The notes under the pieces were generated by a model. That model saw nothing but the letters and a program-made list of their open reading frames with translations, had not been told where the DNA came from and did not search any database. DNA of 64,000 nt from assembly GCA_964589935.1 (NCBI GenBank), contig CAZPVD010000001.1, forward strand, positions 372,001 through 436,000, in the 5' to 3' direction. The stretch comes from VHCN01 sp964589935 (lineage in GTDB: Bacteria; Verrucomicrobiota; Verrucomicrobiia; Limisphaerales; VHCN01). A program made the translations under genes and the position numbers. Within the stretch, counting starts at the first letter, position 1. Every line of letters begins with the position of its first letter. Positions 16,956 through 25,485 of this stretch are shown here, in pieces.

Positions 16956-19900
16956 ATGCCATTGAAGCGATGCTTCACCGTCCTGTTGGTTCTGGCTGCT
17001 GTTGCGGCTGTGGCAAATGCCGCCGTCTCGAAAACAGTCGTGGATCTCACGCGCCTTCCTGCGGCATCGAAGGGGCCTGTGGATTACGTGAGGGACATCC
17101 AGCCGCTGTTTGCGAAGAACTGCTACTCCTGCCACGGCGCGGAGAAGCAGAAGAACGGACTGCGCCTCGATCTCAAGGCCGCGGCGCTCGCGGGCGGCGA
17201 TTCGGGCAGGGTCATCCTCCCGGGCAACAGCGCGCAGAGCAAACTCATCCATCTTGTCTCGGGCCTCGTCCCGGACACCGTCATGCCGCAGAAGGGCGAG
17301 CGGCTCACCGCCGCGGAGATCGGCAAGCTGCGCGCGTGGATTGACGCCGGAGCCAACTGGCCCGACGAGCTTGCCCAGGCCGGGAAGTCGTCGCACTGGG
17401 CCTTCAAGCCGCCGGTGCGGGCGGAGATTCCCAAGGTGCGGGACGCGAAGTGGGTGCGCAACCCGGTTGACAACTTCGTGCTGGCGCGTCTGGAGAAGGA
17501 GAAGGTCAAGCCCTCGCCCGAGGCGGATCGTTACACGCTGATCCGGCGCTTGTCGCTGGACCTGCTGGGACTGCCGCCGAAGCCGGAGGAAGTGAGCGCG
17601 TTTGTGAACGACACGAGTCCCAACGCCTACGACAAGCTCGTGGACCGTTTGCTCGCCTCGCCGCACTTCGGCGAACGCTGGGCCCGTCACTGGCTCGACC
17701 TTGCGCGCTATGCGGACAGCGACGGCTACGAGAAGGATCGCCCTCGCCCGTTCGCCTACACTTACCGGGACTGGGTCATCAAGGCCATCAACGACGACCT
17801 GCCTTATGACCGATTCAGCATCGAGCAGCTTGCCGGCGATCTGCTCGACAAGCCGACGCACGAGCAGCTCGTCGCCACCGGCTTCCACCGCCAGACGCTC
17901 ACCAACACCGAGGGCGGCGTGGACCAGGAGGAGTTTCGCTGCAAGGCCATCGTGGACCGCGTGAGCACCACGAGCACTGTCTGGCTCGGCCTCACGATGG
18001 GTTGCTGCGAATGCCACTCGCACAAATACGACCCGCTCACGCAGCGCGAGTTCTATTCGCTCTTTGCGTTTTTCAACAATGCCTCGGAGAAGAACATTCC
18101 ATCGCCGCAGCCGGACGAACTAGCCATTTACGAAAAGGCGAAAAAGTTGCACGACGCCGAGACAGCGAAACTCAAGGCAGCGCTCGACAGCTACGTGAAG
18201 GAGAAAATTCCGGCGAAGTTTGACGCGTGGCTCGCCACCACGCCTTCTGCCGTGCGCTGGAAAACACTCACCCCCGACAAGCTCGCAGCCAAAAATGGCT
18301 CGGTGCTGCGGGCCGCAAAAGACGGAAGCGTCGTCGCCGCAGGCAAGGTGCCGTCGAAGGAAACCTACACCGTCGAGACCAAAACAGCGCTGTCGAAGGT
18401 GACCGGCTTCCGCCTCGAAGCCATCGAGCCAGCCAGCGCAAAAAAGAAAGGCCCCGGCCGCTCGAAGGACGGCAACTTTGTCCTGACGCATTTCACCGTG
18501 ATGGTGCAGTTGCCCGGCGAGGAGAAGGCACGCGCTGTTGCCTTGACGAATGCCACGGCGGATTTTTCGCAGGACCAGTTCGATGTCGCAAGCGCGCTGC
18601 TCGGCAAGGATTCGACCGGCTGGGCCGTTGCGCCTCAGATGGACCGCTCGCACGTCGCGGTCTTTGAGTGCAAGGAGCCGCTCACGCTGCCGGAGGGAGC
18701 GCGGCTGATCTTCACGCTCGACCACCAATACGAGGAAGGCTACACGCTCGGGCAGTTCCGTCTGGCCGCCACCGAGGGCGCGAGTCCACTCCACGCTGAC
18801 ACCATGGCCGACACGGTCGTCGAGGCGCTCGACACTCCGCCGGAACTGCGCACGGCGAAACAGCGTGATGCGCTCGCAAAGTTCTTCCGTGAACAGGTGG
18901 ACCCCGAAGCGAAGAAGCTCCAGGCCGCACTCACCGCTCACGCGAAAAAGGCGCCCGTCTTCCCGCCAACCACCGCGGCGACCATCATCGAGGATCCCGC
19001 GGGGCGGAAGACGGCGATTCACGTGCGTGGAAACTTCCTTGATCGCGGCGCGGAAGTTCAGCCCGGCGCGCCGGCGGTGTTGCACCCATTCAAGCCGCGC
19101 GGTGAAAAACCCGACCGGCTCGATTTGGCCAAGTGGCTTTTCGACCCGGCAAACCCGCTCACCGCGCGCGTCACCGTCAACCACGTTTGGAAGAATCTTT
19201 TCGGGCGCGGGCTTGTGGCGTCGCTCGACGACTTCGGCACGCGCGGCGACAAGCCCACGCATCCCGAGTTGCTCGACTGGCTCGCGCTGAACTTTTCCTC
19301 GCCGACGACAATGAATCCGACTATCGAGCCGTATCACTTCGGTTTGAATTGGAGCCGCAAGGAACTCATCAAACTCATCGTCACGAGCGCGACTTATCGG
19401 CAGGCGTCAAACATCCGGCAAGATCTTGTGACACGCGACCCGAACAACCTCCTGCTCGCTCGACAAAATCGCCTTCGCCTTGAAGCGGAACCCGTTCGAG
19501 ATGCCTATCTTGCCGCGAGCGGATTGTTGAGCGAGAAAATCGGTGGCCCAAGCATCCGTCCGCCGCTGCCTGCGGACATCGCCGCGCTCGGCTACGCGAA
19601 CTCGGTGAAGTGGGCCGAGAGCAAGGGCGACGAGAAAAACCGCCGCGGCCTCTACATTTTTTTCCAGCGCACGGTCCCGTATCCAATGTTGGTGACTTTC
19701 GACGCGCCGGACTCGAACTCGACCTGCACTCGTCGCGAGCGCAGCAACACGCCGTTGCAGGCGCTCACGTTGCTCAACGACCCGGTCTTTTACGAGTGCG
19801 CGCAGGCGCTTGGCCGCCGCATGGCTTCGTTCAACACGGCGGACCCGTTCGAGAAAATCCGTTTCGGCTTCCAGCTCTGCACCGCGCGGCCGCCAACCGC

Positions 19901-20084
19901 GGAAGAATTTGGCAAGCTCGCGAAACTTTATGAAACGCAACTCAAGCTCGCGCAGGCCAGTCCGGAAAATGCGGCGAACATCGCCGGCTGCAAGAAGGAC
20001 GACCCCGACGCGGCGGAGAAGGCCACCTTCGTCGCGTTGAGCCGCGTGCTGTTGAACCTCGATGAATTTGTGACCCGCGATTGA
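16956..20084 (+). CDS. PSD1-type secreted cytochrome protein (DUF1549/DUF1553)
   Basis: A 1042-residue exported protein of the planctomycete/verrucomicrobial PSD1 type. A signal peptide (LVLAAVAAVANA) is followed by a planctomycete cytochrome c domain with CYSCH at 56-60. A DUF1549 domain follows (RHWLDLARYADSDGYEKDRPR, FHRQTLTNTEGGVDQEEFR) with a second heme-like motif CCECHSHKYDPLTQ. A central lectin-like segment comes next, then DUF1553 (TARVTVNHVWKNLFGRGLV, RRERSNTPLQALTLLNDPVF). Such genes are usually paired with a DUF1501 gene, as here, where it follows by 2 bases. The role is unproven; a link to polymer or carbohydrate degradation is often proposed. The start was chosen for the signal peptide; a TTG lies 36 bases upstream. 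Confidence 0.92.
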   Translation: MPLKRCFTVLLVLAAVAAVANAAVSKTVVDLTRLPAASKGPVDYVRDIQPLFAKNCYSCHGAEKQKNGLRLDLKAAALAGGDSGRVILPGNSAQSKLIHLVSGLVPDTVMPQKGERLTAAEIGKLRAWIDAGANWPDELAQAGKSSHWAFKPPVRAEIPKVRDAKWVRNPVDNFVLARLEKEKVKPSPEADRYTLIRRLSLDLLGLPPKPEEVSAFVNDTSPNAYDKLVDRLLASPHFGERWARHWLDLARYADSDGYEKDRPRPFAYTYRDWVIKAINDDLPYDRFSIEQLAGDLLDKPTHEQLVATGFHRQTLTNTEGGVDQEEFRCKAIVDRVSTTSTVWLGLTMGCCECHSHKYDPLTQREFYSLFAFFNNASEKNIPSPQPDELAIYEKAKKLHDAETAKLKAALDSYVKEKIPAKFDAWLATTPSAVRWKTLTPDKLAAKNGSVLRAAKDGSVVAAGKVPSKETYTVETKTALSKVTGFRLEAIEPASAKKKGPGRSKDGNFVLTHFTVMVQLPGEEKARAVALTNATADFSQDQFDVASALLGKDSTGWAVAPQMDRSHVAVFECKEPLTLPEGARLIFTLDHQYEEGYTLGQFRLAATEGASPLHADTMADTVVEALDTPPELRTAKQRDALAKFFREQVDPEAKKLQAALTAHAKKAPVFPPTTAATIIEDPAGRKTAIHVRGNFLDRGAEVQPGAPAVLHPFKPRGEKPDRLDLAKWLFDPANPLTARVTVNHVWKNLFGRGLVASLDDFGTRGDKPTHPELLDWLALNFSSPTTMNPTIEPYHFGLNWSRKELIKLIVTSATYRQASNIRQDLVTRDPNNLLLARQNRLRLEAEPVRDAYLAASGLLSEKIGGPSIRPPLPADIAALGYANSVKWAESKGDEKNRRGLYIFFQRTVPYPMLVTFDAPDSNSTCTRRERSNTPLQALTLLNDPVFYECAQALGRRMASFNTADPFEKIRFGFQLCTARPPTAEEFGKLAKLYETQLKLAQASPENAANIAGCKKDDPDAAEKATFVALSRVLLNLDEFVTRD

Positions 20085-20086
20085 TT

Positions 20087-21589
20087 ATGCAGCCAAATCG
20101 AATTCCCGACATGAGCCCGCACGATATCGCCACGCTGACGCGCCGCGATTTTCTCGCCACGAGCGTCACCGGGCTCGGCACGCTTGCGCTCGCGACTTGC
20201 CTCCAGCGCGACGGCCTGCTCGCGACCGAGCCGCACCGCACCGACCCTCTCGCGCCGCGCCAGCCGCACTTCGCGCCGCGCGCGAAGAACTGCATCCTCA
20301 TCTATTTCGAGGGCGCGCCCAGCCACATTGATTTGTTCGACCCGAAGCCGAAGTTGAACGAGATGAACGGCCAGAAACTGCCGGACGAGATGCTCGAAAA
20401 GGTCCGCTTCGCTTTCATCAAGAAGGAAGGCGTCCGACTCATGGGCAGCCCGCGCAAGTTCACCCCGCACGGCCAGTGCGGCACGGAGTTGAGCGATTTG
20501 CTTCCGCACATCGGTTCGATTGCGGACGACATCTGCCTTGTGCGCTCGATGAACACGACGCAGTTCAATCATCATCCTGGCCAGTTGATGATGAACTGCG
20601 GCTCGCCGCTGTTCGGGCGGCCGACGCTCGGCGCATGGCTCGCATACGGCCTCGGCAACGAGTCGCAGAACCTCCCTGCTTACGTCGTGCTGCACGCCGG
20701 ACGCGGTTCGAGCGCGGGCGCGAGCGCGTGGACGAGCGGCTTCCTGCCGACCAGCTACGCCGGCGTGCTCTTCCGCAACCAAGGCGACCCCGTTCTGAAT
20801 TTGTCGAACCCGCCGGGATTCACCGACGAGATGCAGCACCTCGGCCTCGACGCCATCGGTGACTTGAACCGCCTTCGGCACAAATATGTCGCCGACCCGG
20901 AAATCGCCTCGCGCATCGGCGCCTACGAACTTGCCGGGCGAATGCAGGCCGCGATGCCGGAGTTGATGGATGTCTCGAAGGAATCGCCCGCGACGCTTGA
21001 AGCCTACGGCGTGAATCGCAAGTCGCTCGCAAATCCCGGCGGTCGCGGCGGCGGGCCGGAGACTTACTCGACTTTCGCGCGCAACTGCCTGCTCGCGCGC
21101 CGCATGGTCGAGCGCGGCACGCGCTTCGTCACGCTGCTGCACGCGTCATGGGACCACCACAGCAACATCAATCAGGAGCTGCCCTTCTGCGCCGGCATGG
21201 CGGACCAGCCCATCGCTGCGCTCGTGAAGGATTTGAAGCAGCGCGGGATGCTTGACGACACGATGGTGATTTGGGCTAGCGAATTCGGCCGCACGCCGCT
21301 CGGCGAAAATCGCGGTGGCTCAGCGAACGTCACCGGCCGCGATCATCACCCGTTTGCGTTTTCGATGTGGCTCGCTGGCGGCGGCATCAAGGGCGGGCAG
21401 GTCATCGGCAAGACCGACGAAATCGGCTGGGGCATCACCGAGGATCCGGTGAATGTCCACGACCTGCACGCAACCATCCTTCACCAGTTTGGCTTCGAGC
21501 ACGAGAATCTCACTTATCGCTTCCAAGGACTCGACTTCAAGCTCACCGGCGTCGAGGGCGCGAATGTTGTTCCGAAGATGCTCGCGTGA
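20087..21589 (+). CDS. DUF1501 family secreted protein, Tat-type signal
   Basis: A 500-residue DUF1501 protein with alkaline-phosphatase/sulfatase-like fold features. The N-terminus has a twin-arginine signal (TRRDFLATSVTGLGTLALA), so export is folded via Tat. Characteristic stretches are IYFEGAPSHIDLFDPKP, FGRPTLGAWLAYGLG, WDHHSNI, VIWASEFGRTP and GRDHHPFAFSMWLAGGG. The D/H residues in the last segments are probable metal ligands. It starts 2 bases after the PSD1 stop, so the two form a co-transcribed pair that probably works together in the periplasm. The substrate is unknown. Confidence 0.93.
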   Translation: MQPNRIPDMSPHDIATLTRRDFLATSVTGLGTLALATCLQRDGLLATEPHRTDPLAPRQPHFAPRAKNCILIYFEGAPSHIDLFDPKPKLNEMNGQKLPDEMLEKVRFAFIKKEGVRLMGSPRKFTPHGQCGTELSDLLPHIGSIADDICLVRSMNTTQFNHHPGQLMMNCGSPLFGRPTLGAWLAYGLGNESQNLPAYVVLHAGRGSSAGASAWTSGFLPTSYAGVLFRNQGDPVLNLSNPPGFTDEMQHLGLDAIGDLNRLRHKYVADPEIASRIGAYELAGRMQAAMPELMDVSKESPATLEAYGVNRKSLANPGGRGGGPETYSTFARNCLLARRMVERGTRFVTLLHASWDHHSNINQELPFCAGMADQPIAALVKDLKQRGMLDDTMVIWASEFGRTPLGENRGGSANVTGRDHHPFAFSMWLAGGGIKGGQVIGKTDEIGWGITEDPVNVHDLHATILHQFGFEHENLTYRFQGLDFKLTGVEGANVVPKMLA

Positions 21590-21638
21590 CAGCGCGCAAG
21601 TTTGACAAGCCGACCCGCGACCGTTACCAACGCACCTC

Positions 21639-22169
21639 ATGAAACACATCCTTTGCCTCGCGACATTCATTGCCTTCGCTACTTCCACCGCGCTCGCCGC
21701 GCCGGAAACGTTCAAAGTCAGCGAATTTACCTTCACGCGTCCCGCATCATGGGAATGGGTCGAGCTGGCCTCGACCGCGATGCGCAAAGCGCAGCTCAAA
21801 GTCACCGACGCCAAGACCAAGCAGAGCGGCGATGTGATTTTTTATTACTTCGGCGCTGGCGGCGGAGGTGGAACAAAGGCCAATGTGGATCGCTGGTTTG
21901 GACAGTTCGAGGAACCGCGCGAAAAGATCAACGCAAAGACTGAGGAAGTCACGGTCGGCAAGACCAAGGTCACTTACGTTTCGGCCGAGGGCACTTACAA
22001 GAGTGGCATGCCCGGCGGGCCGACCACACCAATGCCGAACTTCATGCTGCTTGGCGCGATCGTGGAAGGAGGCGAAGGCAGCATCTTCATCCGCCTCACC
22101 GCGCCAAAGGACCTCGCCAAGTCCGCAACTGCCGACTTTAAGAAGATGATCGAGAGTGGGTTGAAGTAA
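21639..22169 (+). CDS. Secreted protein of unknown function
   Basis: A 176-residue protein with a clear signal peptide (MKHILCLATFIAFATSTALA, cleavage after AxA). The mature part is about 155 residues, with KVSEFTFTRPASWEWVE near its start, a Gly-rich turn (FGAGGGGGTK) and the C-terminal segment LTAPKDLAKSATADFKKMI. The layout resembles small periplasmic proteins that read 'f(x)FTxPxxW' after the signal, often found near PSD1/DUF1501 pairs, but I cannot name a family. It lies 50 bases after DUF1501 and is followed by a strong terminator. Confidence 0.75.
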   Translation: MKHILCLATFIAFATSTALAAPETFKVSEFTFTRPASWEWVELASTAMRKAQLKVTDAKTKQSGDVIFYYFGAGGGGGTKANVDRWFGQFEEPREKINAKTEEVTVGKTKVTYVSAEGTYKSGMPGGPTTPMPNFMLLGAIVEGGEGSIFIRLTAPKDLAKSATADFKKMIESGLK

Positions 22170-22195
22170 CTTCTTCGCGCGTTGTTCAAACAAGG

Positions 22196-22227
22196 CAGTG
22201 GCCGCCTTCGTGTGAAGGCGGCCACTG
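22196..22227. terminator. Perfect bidirectional intrinsic terminator
   Basis: A perfect 14-bp stem (cagtggccgccttc / its complement) with a 4-base loop GTGT sits between two convergent genes. The flanks AACAA and TTGTT can extend it after a 2-base bulge and supply the A/T-rich tails, so it can serve both the secreted-protein gene on the plus strand and the repeat protein on the minus strand. Confidence 0.8.
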
Positions 22228-22252
22228 TTGTTAGATGCTCCCGCTGTCTTAC

Positions 22253-23143
22253 TTACCTGCGAGGGCCGTGCGGGAGTAACGGCGTGCGAGGAACGGTGCG
22301 GTCAACACCGCCACCGACTCCAACATTGCCGGATGCCCGGTTTCCTTCGCGATCCAAGTCGCCTTTCGCATTCGCATGTGCCGACACGTGATCACGTTCG
22401 ATGTCCGTGTTCAGTTTCCCGGCGCCACTGATCATCCTGCCGAGCTTCATGTTGTTCTCGGCGGCGATTTCACCCCAGCCCTTGCCGGCTCTGAACTCCG
22501 CGACCACATCGCTGAAGCTCTTGCCGGAGGACTTGGAAATCTCCGTGGCGATGAACAGCCCGCCGAAGCCCAGGCCGGTCTCGGCCTTTTCCTTGCGGAG
22601 CGTTTCGACGCTCACGCCCGTCTCGGCGGAGATGTGCGCGAAGACCACGTCGTCTCCGTGTTTGGCCGCGGCGTTGAGTGCGTCGAGTTTTTTGTCGAGG
22701 TCGTGCCGTTCACGGGCCTCGCGTTTTTCCATCTCGTGCCGGTCATTGTCCACTTTGGCCTCGACGCGATGGGCTGACTTCATCAGCGCGCCCAGTTTCA
22801 CGTTGGCCTCGGCGGCGATCTGGCCCCAGCCCTTGCCCGCCTTGAACTCGGCCGCCACGGCGGCAAAGGTTTTGCCCGAGGCTTTGGCCAGTTCGTTGGC
22901 GATGAGCAGTCCGCCGAATCCCAATCCGGTTTCGGTCTTTTCCTTGCGAAGCGTTTCGACGCTCACGCCCGTCTCGGCGGAGATGCGCGCGAAGACGGCA
23001 TCCTGATCGCCGTGTTTTGCTTCGATCGTATTCAGCGTGGACACCTTCGCATCCAGCTCCTGCCGGTCATCGGCTCGCGCCACGGTTCCCACACCCGTCG
23101 CCAGCGCGGCGGACAACGCAGTTACGAACAGTTGCTTTTTCAT
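22253..23143 (-). CDS. Secreted protein with two internal repeat domains
   Basis: A 296-residue exported protein (signal MKKQLFVTALSAALATGVGTVARA). It contains two copies of a unit of about 80 residues, spaced 117 residues apart. Each begins with AKHGD..VFA.ISAETGVSV and continues through LRKEK.ETGLGFGGL, SGK.F..V.AEF.AGKGWG.IAAE and KLG.M. A charged linker (HEMEKREARERHDLDKKL) separates the copies, and the tail is Gly/Arg-rich and probably disordered. The two DNA copies share identical runs of over 30 bases, pointing to recent duplication or gene conversion. No known function; the GKGWGxIA segment resembles short motifs in small periplasmic proteins of unknown role. An AAAGG precedes the ATG. 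Confidence 0.75.
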   Translation of the reverse strand: MKKQLFVTALSAALATGVGTVARADDRQELDAKVSTLNTIEAKHGDQDAVFARISAETGVSVETLRKEKTETGLGFGGLLIANELAKASGKTFAAVAAEFKAGKGWGQIAAEANVKLGALMKSAHRVEAKVDNDRHEMEKREARERHDLDKKLDALNAAAKHGDDVVFAHISAETGVSVETLRKEKAETGLGFGGLFIATEISKSSGKSFSDVVAEFRAGKGWGEIAAENNMKLGRMISGAGKLNTDIERDHVSAHANAKGDLDREGNRASGNVGVGGGVDRTVPRTPLLPHGPRR

Positions 23144-23174
23144 TTTCTGCCTTTCTCATTCGGCTGCCCGACAC

Positions 23175-23198
23175 GGCCGGCTTGCTGTCAGGCCGGCC
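23175..23198 (-). terminator. GC-rich hairpin between YaiO-like gene and repeat protein
   Basis: A 7-bp stem GGCCGGC/GCCGGCC with a 10-base loop lies 32 bases upstream of the repeat-protein start and downstream of the YaiO-like stop on the minus strand. It could end the upstream transcript or act as a 5' leader structure. There is no T-tract, so its function is uncertain. Confidence 0.35.
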
Positions 23199-23299
23199 AT
23201 TCGTTCAGTCATTTTTGACACCGTTAATTACGGATGACTTTGCCCGTGTCGCCATGGGGTGAGTGACCTAGGGCTTTCGCCGAATGCCACATTTCCAGC

Positions 23300-24238
23300 C
23301 TAAAACGTGTGAAAAAGACTCAAACCGACGGCGTGCAGATCGAATTGCTGGTGCATCTCGTAACGGTAGCTGGGCTGAATGGACCAGCGTTGCGCGAGTC
23401 GAATGCGCCATTCCGCGCCGACACTTTGGAAGCGATTTTCGCCGATAAGACTGAATTGCGGATCGCTCACGTCCTCGTCACCGAAACTGTAGAAGGCGCG
23501 CACCCACGAGCCTTCGGCATAATCCCAGATTGTATCCAGGCTCACCATGTAGCTTTGAATGTCCCCGCCCGATGGACGCCGCGCGGAACCCAACGGCGGC
23601 CTTCCCCTGCCCGCAGCCCCGCTTCCGAGCCGATCGTTCGACATGAAAACGAACACATCACTCGAAAACTTCGGATGCCACAGCCACGTCACCCCCACGT
23701 CGCCCTGTTCGACATCAACATCCGTGAAGCGCAGATAATTTACGTCCGCGTGGCCAAGGAACTGTTCAGTGAAACGGTAAGTGCCACCGCCGCCACCCTG
23801 CCATTTGGGGATGAAATCGCCCGATAGAGCCGCGCCCGCGTTGGCGCGGACCCGCCAGTCGCCGAGCCACCCACTCGTCCAGAAACCCTGGACCTGGTTG
23901 GCCGTGGTGTCGAACCGCCTATACCAGCGATATTCGAGTTGCACCGTTTGCTTGTCCGGCTGATGCCAGAACGCGGACGCAAATGCCTCCTGCCAGTTGG
24001 ATGGATTGACGCCCGACCCGGTTCTGTCGCGCAGCGCGCTATACTCAAAACCCGCGCTCGCGCCGAACTCGCCGTCGTCGAGAAACCGCTGGAATCGGTC
24101 GAGCGACAACGGAGCGCGGTCCACTGCGGCATCTTGGGCAGCGCAGACATTCAGACAGAGAACGACCGCAGCCAGCGAGGCGAGCCGGCGCGGCCAACGA
24201 CACTGGAATATGGAGATACAGGTTTCGGGAGTGTTCAT
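23300..24238 (-). CDS. YaiO-like outer-membrane beta-barrel protein
   Basis: A 312-residue protein with a signal peptide (LASLAAVVLCLNVCAAQ) and alternating amphipathic strands ending in a terminal Phe (VGLSLFHTF). Family-like stretches are FGASAGFEYSALRD, QLEYRWYRRFDTTANQVQGFW, YRFTEQFLGHADVNY and WSIQPSYRYE. YaiO-type barrels are small outer-membrane proteins of poorly defined role. A Gly/Arg/Pro insertion (SGAAGRGRPPLGSARRPSGG) probably forms an external loop. The start ATG 24238 is preferred over one 117 bases upstream because it places the signal peptide near the N-terminus. Confidence 0.72.
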   Translation of the reverse strand: MNTPETCISIFQCRWPRRLASLAAVVLCLNVCAAQDAAVDRAPLSLDRFQRFLDDGEFGASAGFEYSALRDRTGSGVNPSNWQEAFASAFWHQPDKQTVQLEYRWYRRFDTTANQVQGFWTSGWLGDWRVRANAGAALSGDFIPKWQGGGGGTYRFTEQFLGHADVNYLRFTDVDVEQGDVGVTWLWHPKFSSDVFVFMSNDRLGSGAAGRGRPPLGSARRPSGGDIQSYMVSLDTIWDYAEGSWVRAFYSFGDEDVSDPQFSLIGENRFQSVGAEWRIRLAQRWSIQPSYRYEMHQQFDLHAVGLSLFHTF

Positions 24239-24399
24239 AGACGATTGATGGTTGTTTCGCAAAAGCCGCGAAGGCTTCCGCGGTTTTGGACTCGGACTGG
24301 ACGGACTGGCAGATGAACATTCCACAGGTTTTGTGAAATGCAACGGAAGCATCACTCGCAGAGGGGGAAAAACGCAACGGCAACGGCATCATTGAAACA

Positions 24400-25332
24400 A
24401 TGCGCGGCTCCGCTAGCCACGGCGCGTCCGATTCACAAAGTCCGCCGAGTTGTTATTCCAAGAAAGCAGAGAAATGTTGCGTAACGACGCCAAAGGAGGC
24501 AAATGGTTTTCGTTCTCCTTTGAACAACGGCGCAATTATTGGCACGGGCCGCACGGCGGATGTCCTTTCGTGGGGCGAAGGACGGGTGCTCAAGCACTTT
24601 CAGCCGGGACGACCGGCGGCGAAGGTGGAAAGGGAGTTTATGGTTACACGCGCAGCCAAAGCCGCAGGGCTGCCCGTGCCCGCGGCCTACGAGTTGGTGG
24701 CTGTGGAAGGGCGGCTGGGAATTGTCTTCGAGCGGATCGAAGGTGTCACGATGCTCAAACAGTTTCAGAGCCAGCCGTGGAAGCTCTTCGCCGCGACCCG
24801 TCTGGTGGCGGAGTTGCACGCTCAAGTGCATGGCTGGCCCGCGCCGCCTGAAATCCCGCCGCTTCGGCTGCGAATCGAAGCGCGCATTGAGGACGCGCAA
24901 GGGTTGTCGGAGGCGGACAAACAAATTGCGCGGCGCTGTCTGGATCGGTTGCCGGAAGGCGACGCGCTGTGCCACGGAGACTTTCATCCCGACAACATCC
25001 TTCTGACCGCAAGCGGGCCGGTCATCATTGACTGGGGAGGCGGCTCGCGCGGCGACCCACTCGCGGACGTGGCGCAGACGATTGTTTTGATTCAGAAGGA
25101 GAGCCTGCCATCCGAAACGCCTCTGCCGTTGCGGGCGCTGGTGAGCGTTTCGCGCGCGTTGATGCACGCCGTCTATCAGCGGCATTATCTGAAACTGCGT
25201 CCCGGCACTGCACAACGCATCGAGGCTTGGAGGCTGCTGTTACTGGCAACCAGTTCATGCGAGGTAAAGAACGACGAACGACATTCGCTGCTCGCGCGAC
25301 TTGAGGCTGCAGTGGATCGGCTGCCACGGTGA
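24400..25332 (+). CDS. APH-type phosphotransferase/kinase family protein
   Basis: A 310-residue protein with the aminoglycoside phosphotransferase fold. The nucleotide region is IGTGRTADVLSWGEGRVLKHF with its lysine. The catalytic loop is CHGDFHPDNILL (His-Gly-Asp, Asn), and the metal-binding segment is IIDWGGGSRGDPLADVA. Such enzymes phosphorylate small hydroxylated substrates (aminoglycosides, choline, fructosamine, homoserine); the substrate cannot be told here. The conserved fold begins near residue 43, so a shorter N-terminus is possible, but no other good in-frame start was seen. It stands alone, diverging from the YaiO-like gene. It should not be called a resistance gene on this evidence. 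Confidence 0.8.
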   Translation: MRGSASHGASDSQSPPSCYSKKAEKCCVTTPKEANGFRSPLNNGAIIGTGRTADVLSWGEGRVLKHFQPGRPAAKVEREFMVTRAAKAAGLPVPAAYELVAVEGRLGIVFERIEGVTMLKQFQSQPWKLFAATRLVAELHAQVHGWPAPPEIPPLRLRIEARIEDAQGLSEADKQIARRCLDRLPEGDALCHGDFHPDNILLTASGPVIIDWGGGSRGDPLADVAQTIVLIQKESLPSETPLPLRALVSVSRALMHAVYQRHYLKLRPGTAQRIEAWRLLLLATSSCEVKNDERHSLLARLEAAVDRLPR

Positions 25333-25485
25333 ACAAGCTTTATGAAAACACCTGTTACAGCCCGGAGAATATCTTGTCAGGCGTCGGTGAGACATTATTT
25401 TTCGCCCCGCTTATTTTAGAGCGAGTCCCGGTGCCGGCTTGTCATGGGGGGAAATTTCAGGGAAGCTCGCCCCACTTTTTGACAC

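Noticed and set aside
22401..23006. Serine-rich plus-strand frame opposite the repeat protein
   Set aside because: It mirrors the duplicated domain; the minus strand has a signal peptide and RBS.
23580..23640. Gly/Arg/Pro-rich stretch in the YaiO-like protein as another palindrome insertion
   Set aside because: Only a weak 5-bp stem was found; an external barrel loop is a simpler explanation.
24400..25332. Antibiotic resistance aminoglycoside phosphotransferase
   Set aside because: Only the general APH fold motifs are visible; the family covers many housekeeping kinases, so a resistance call is not justified.
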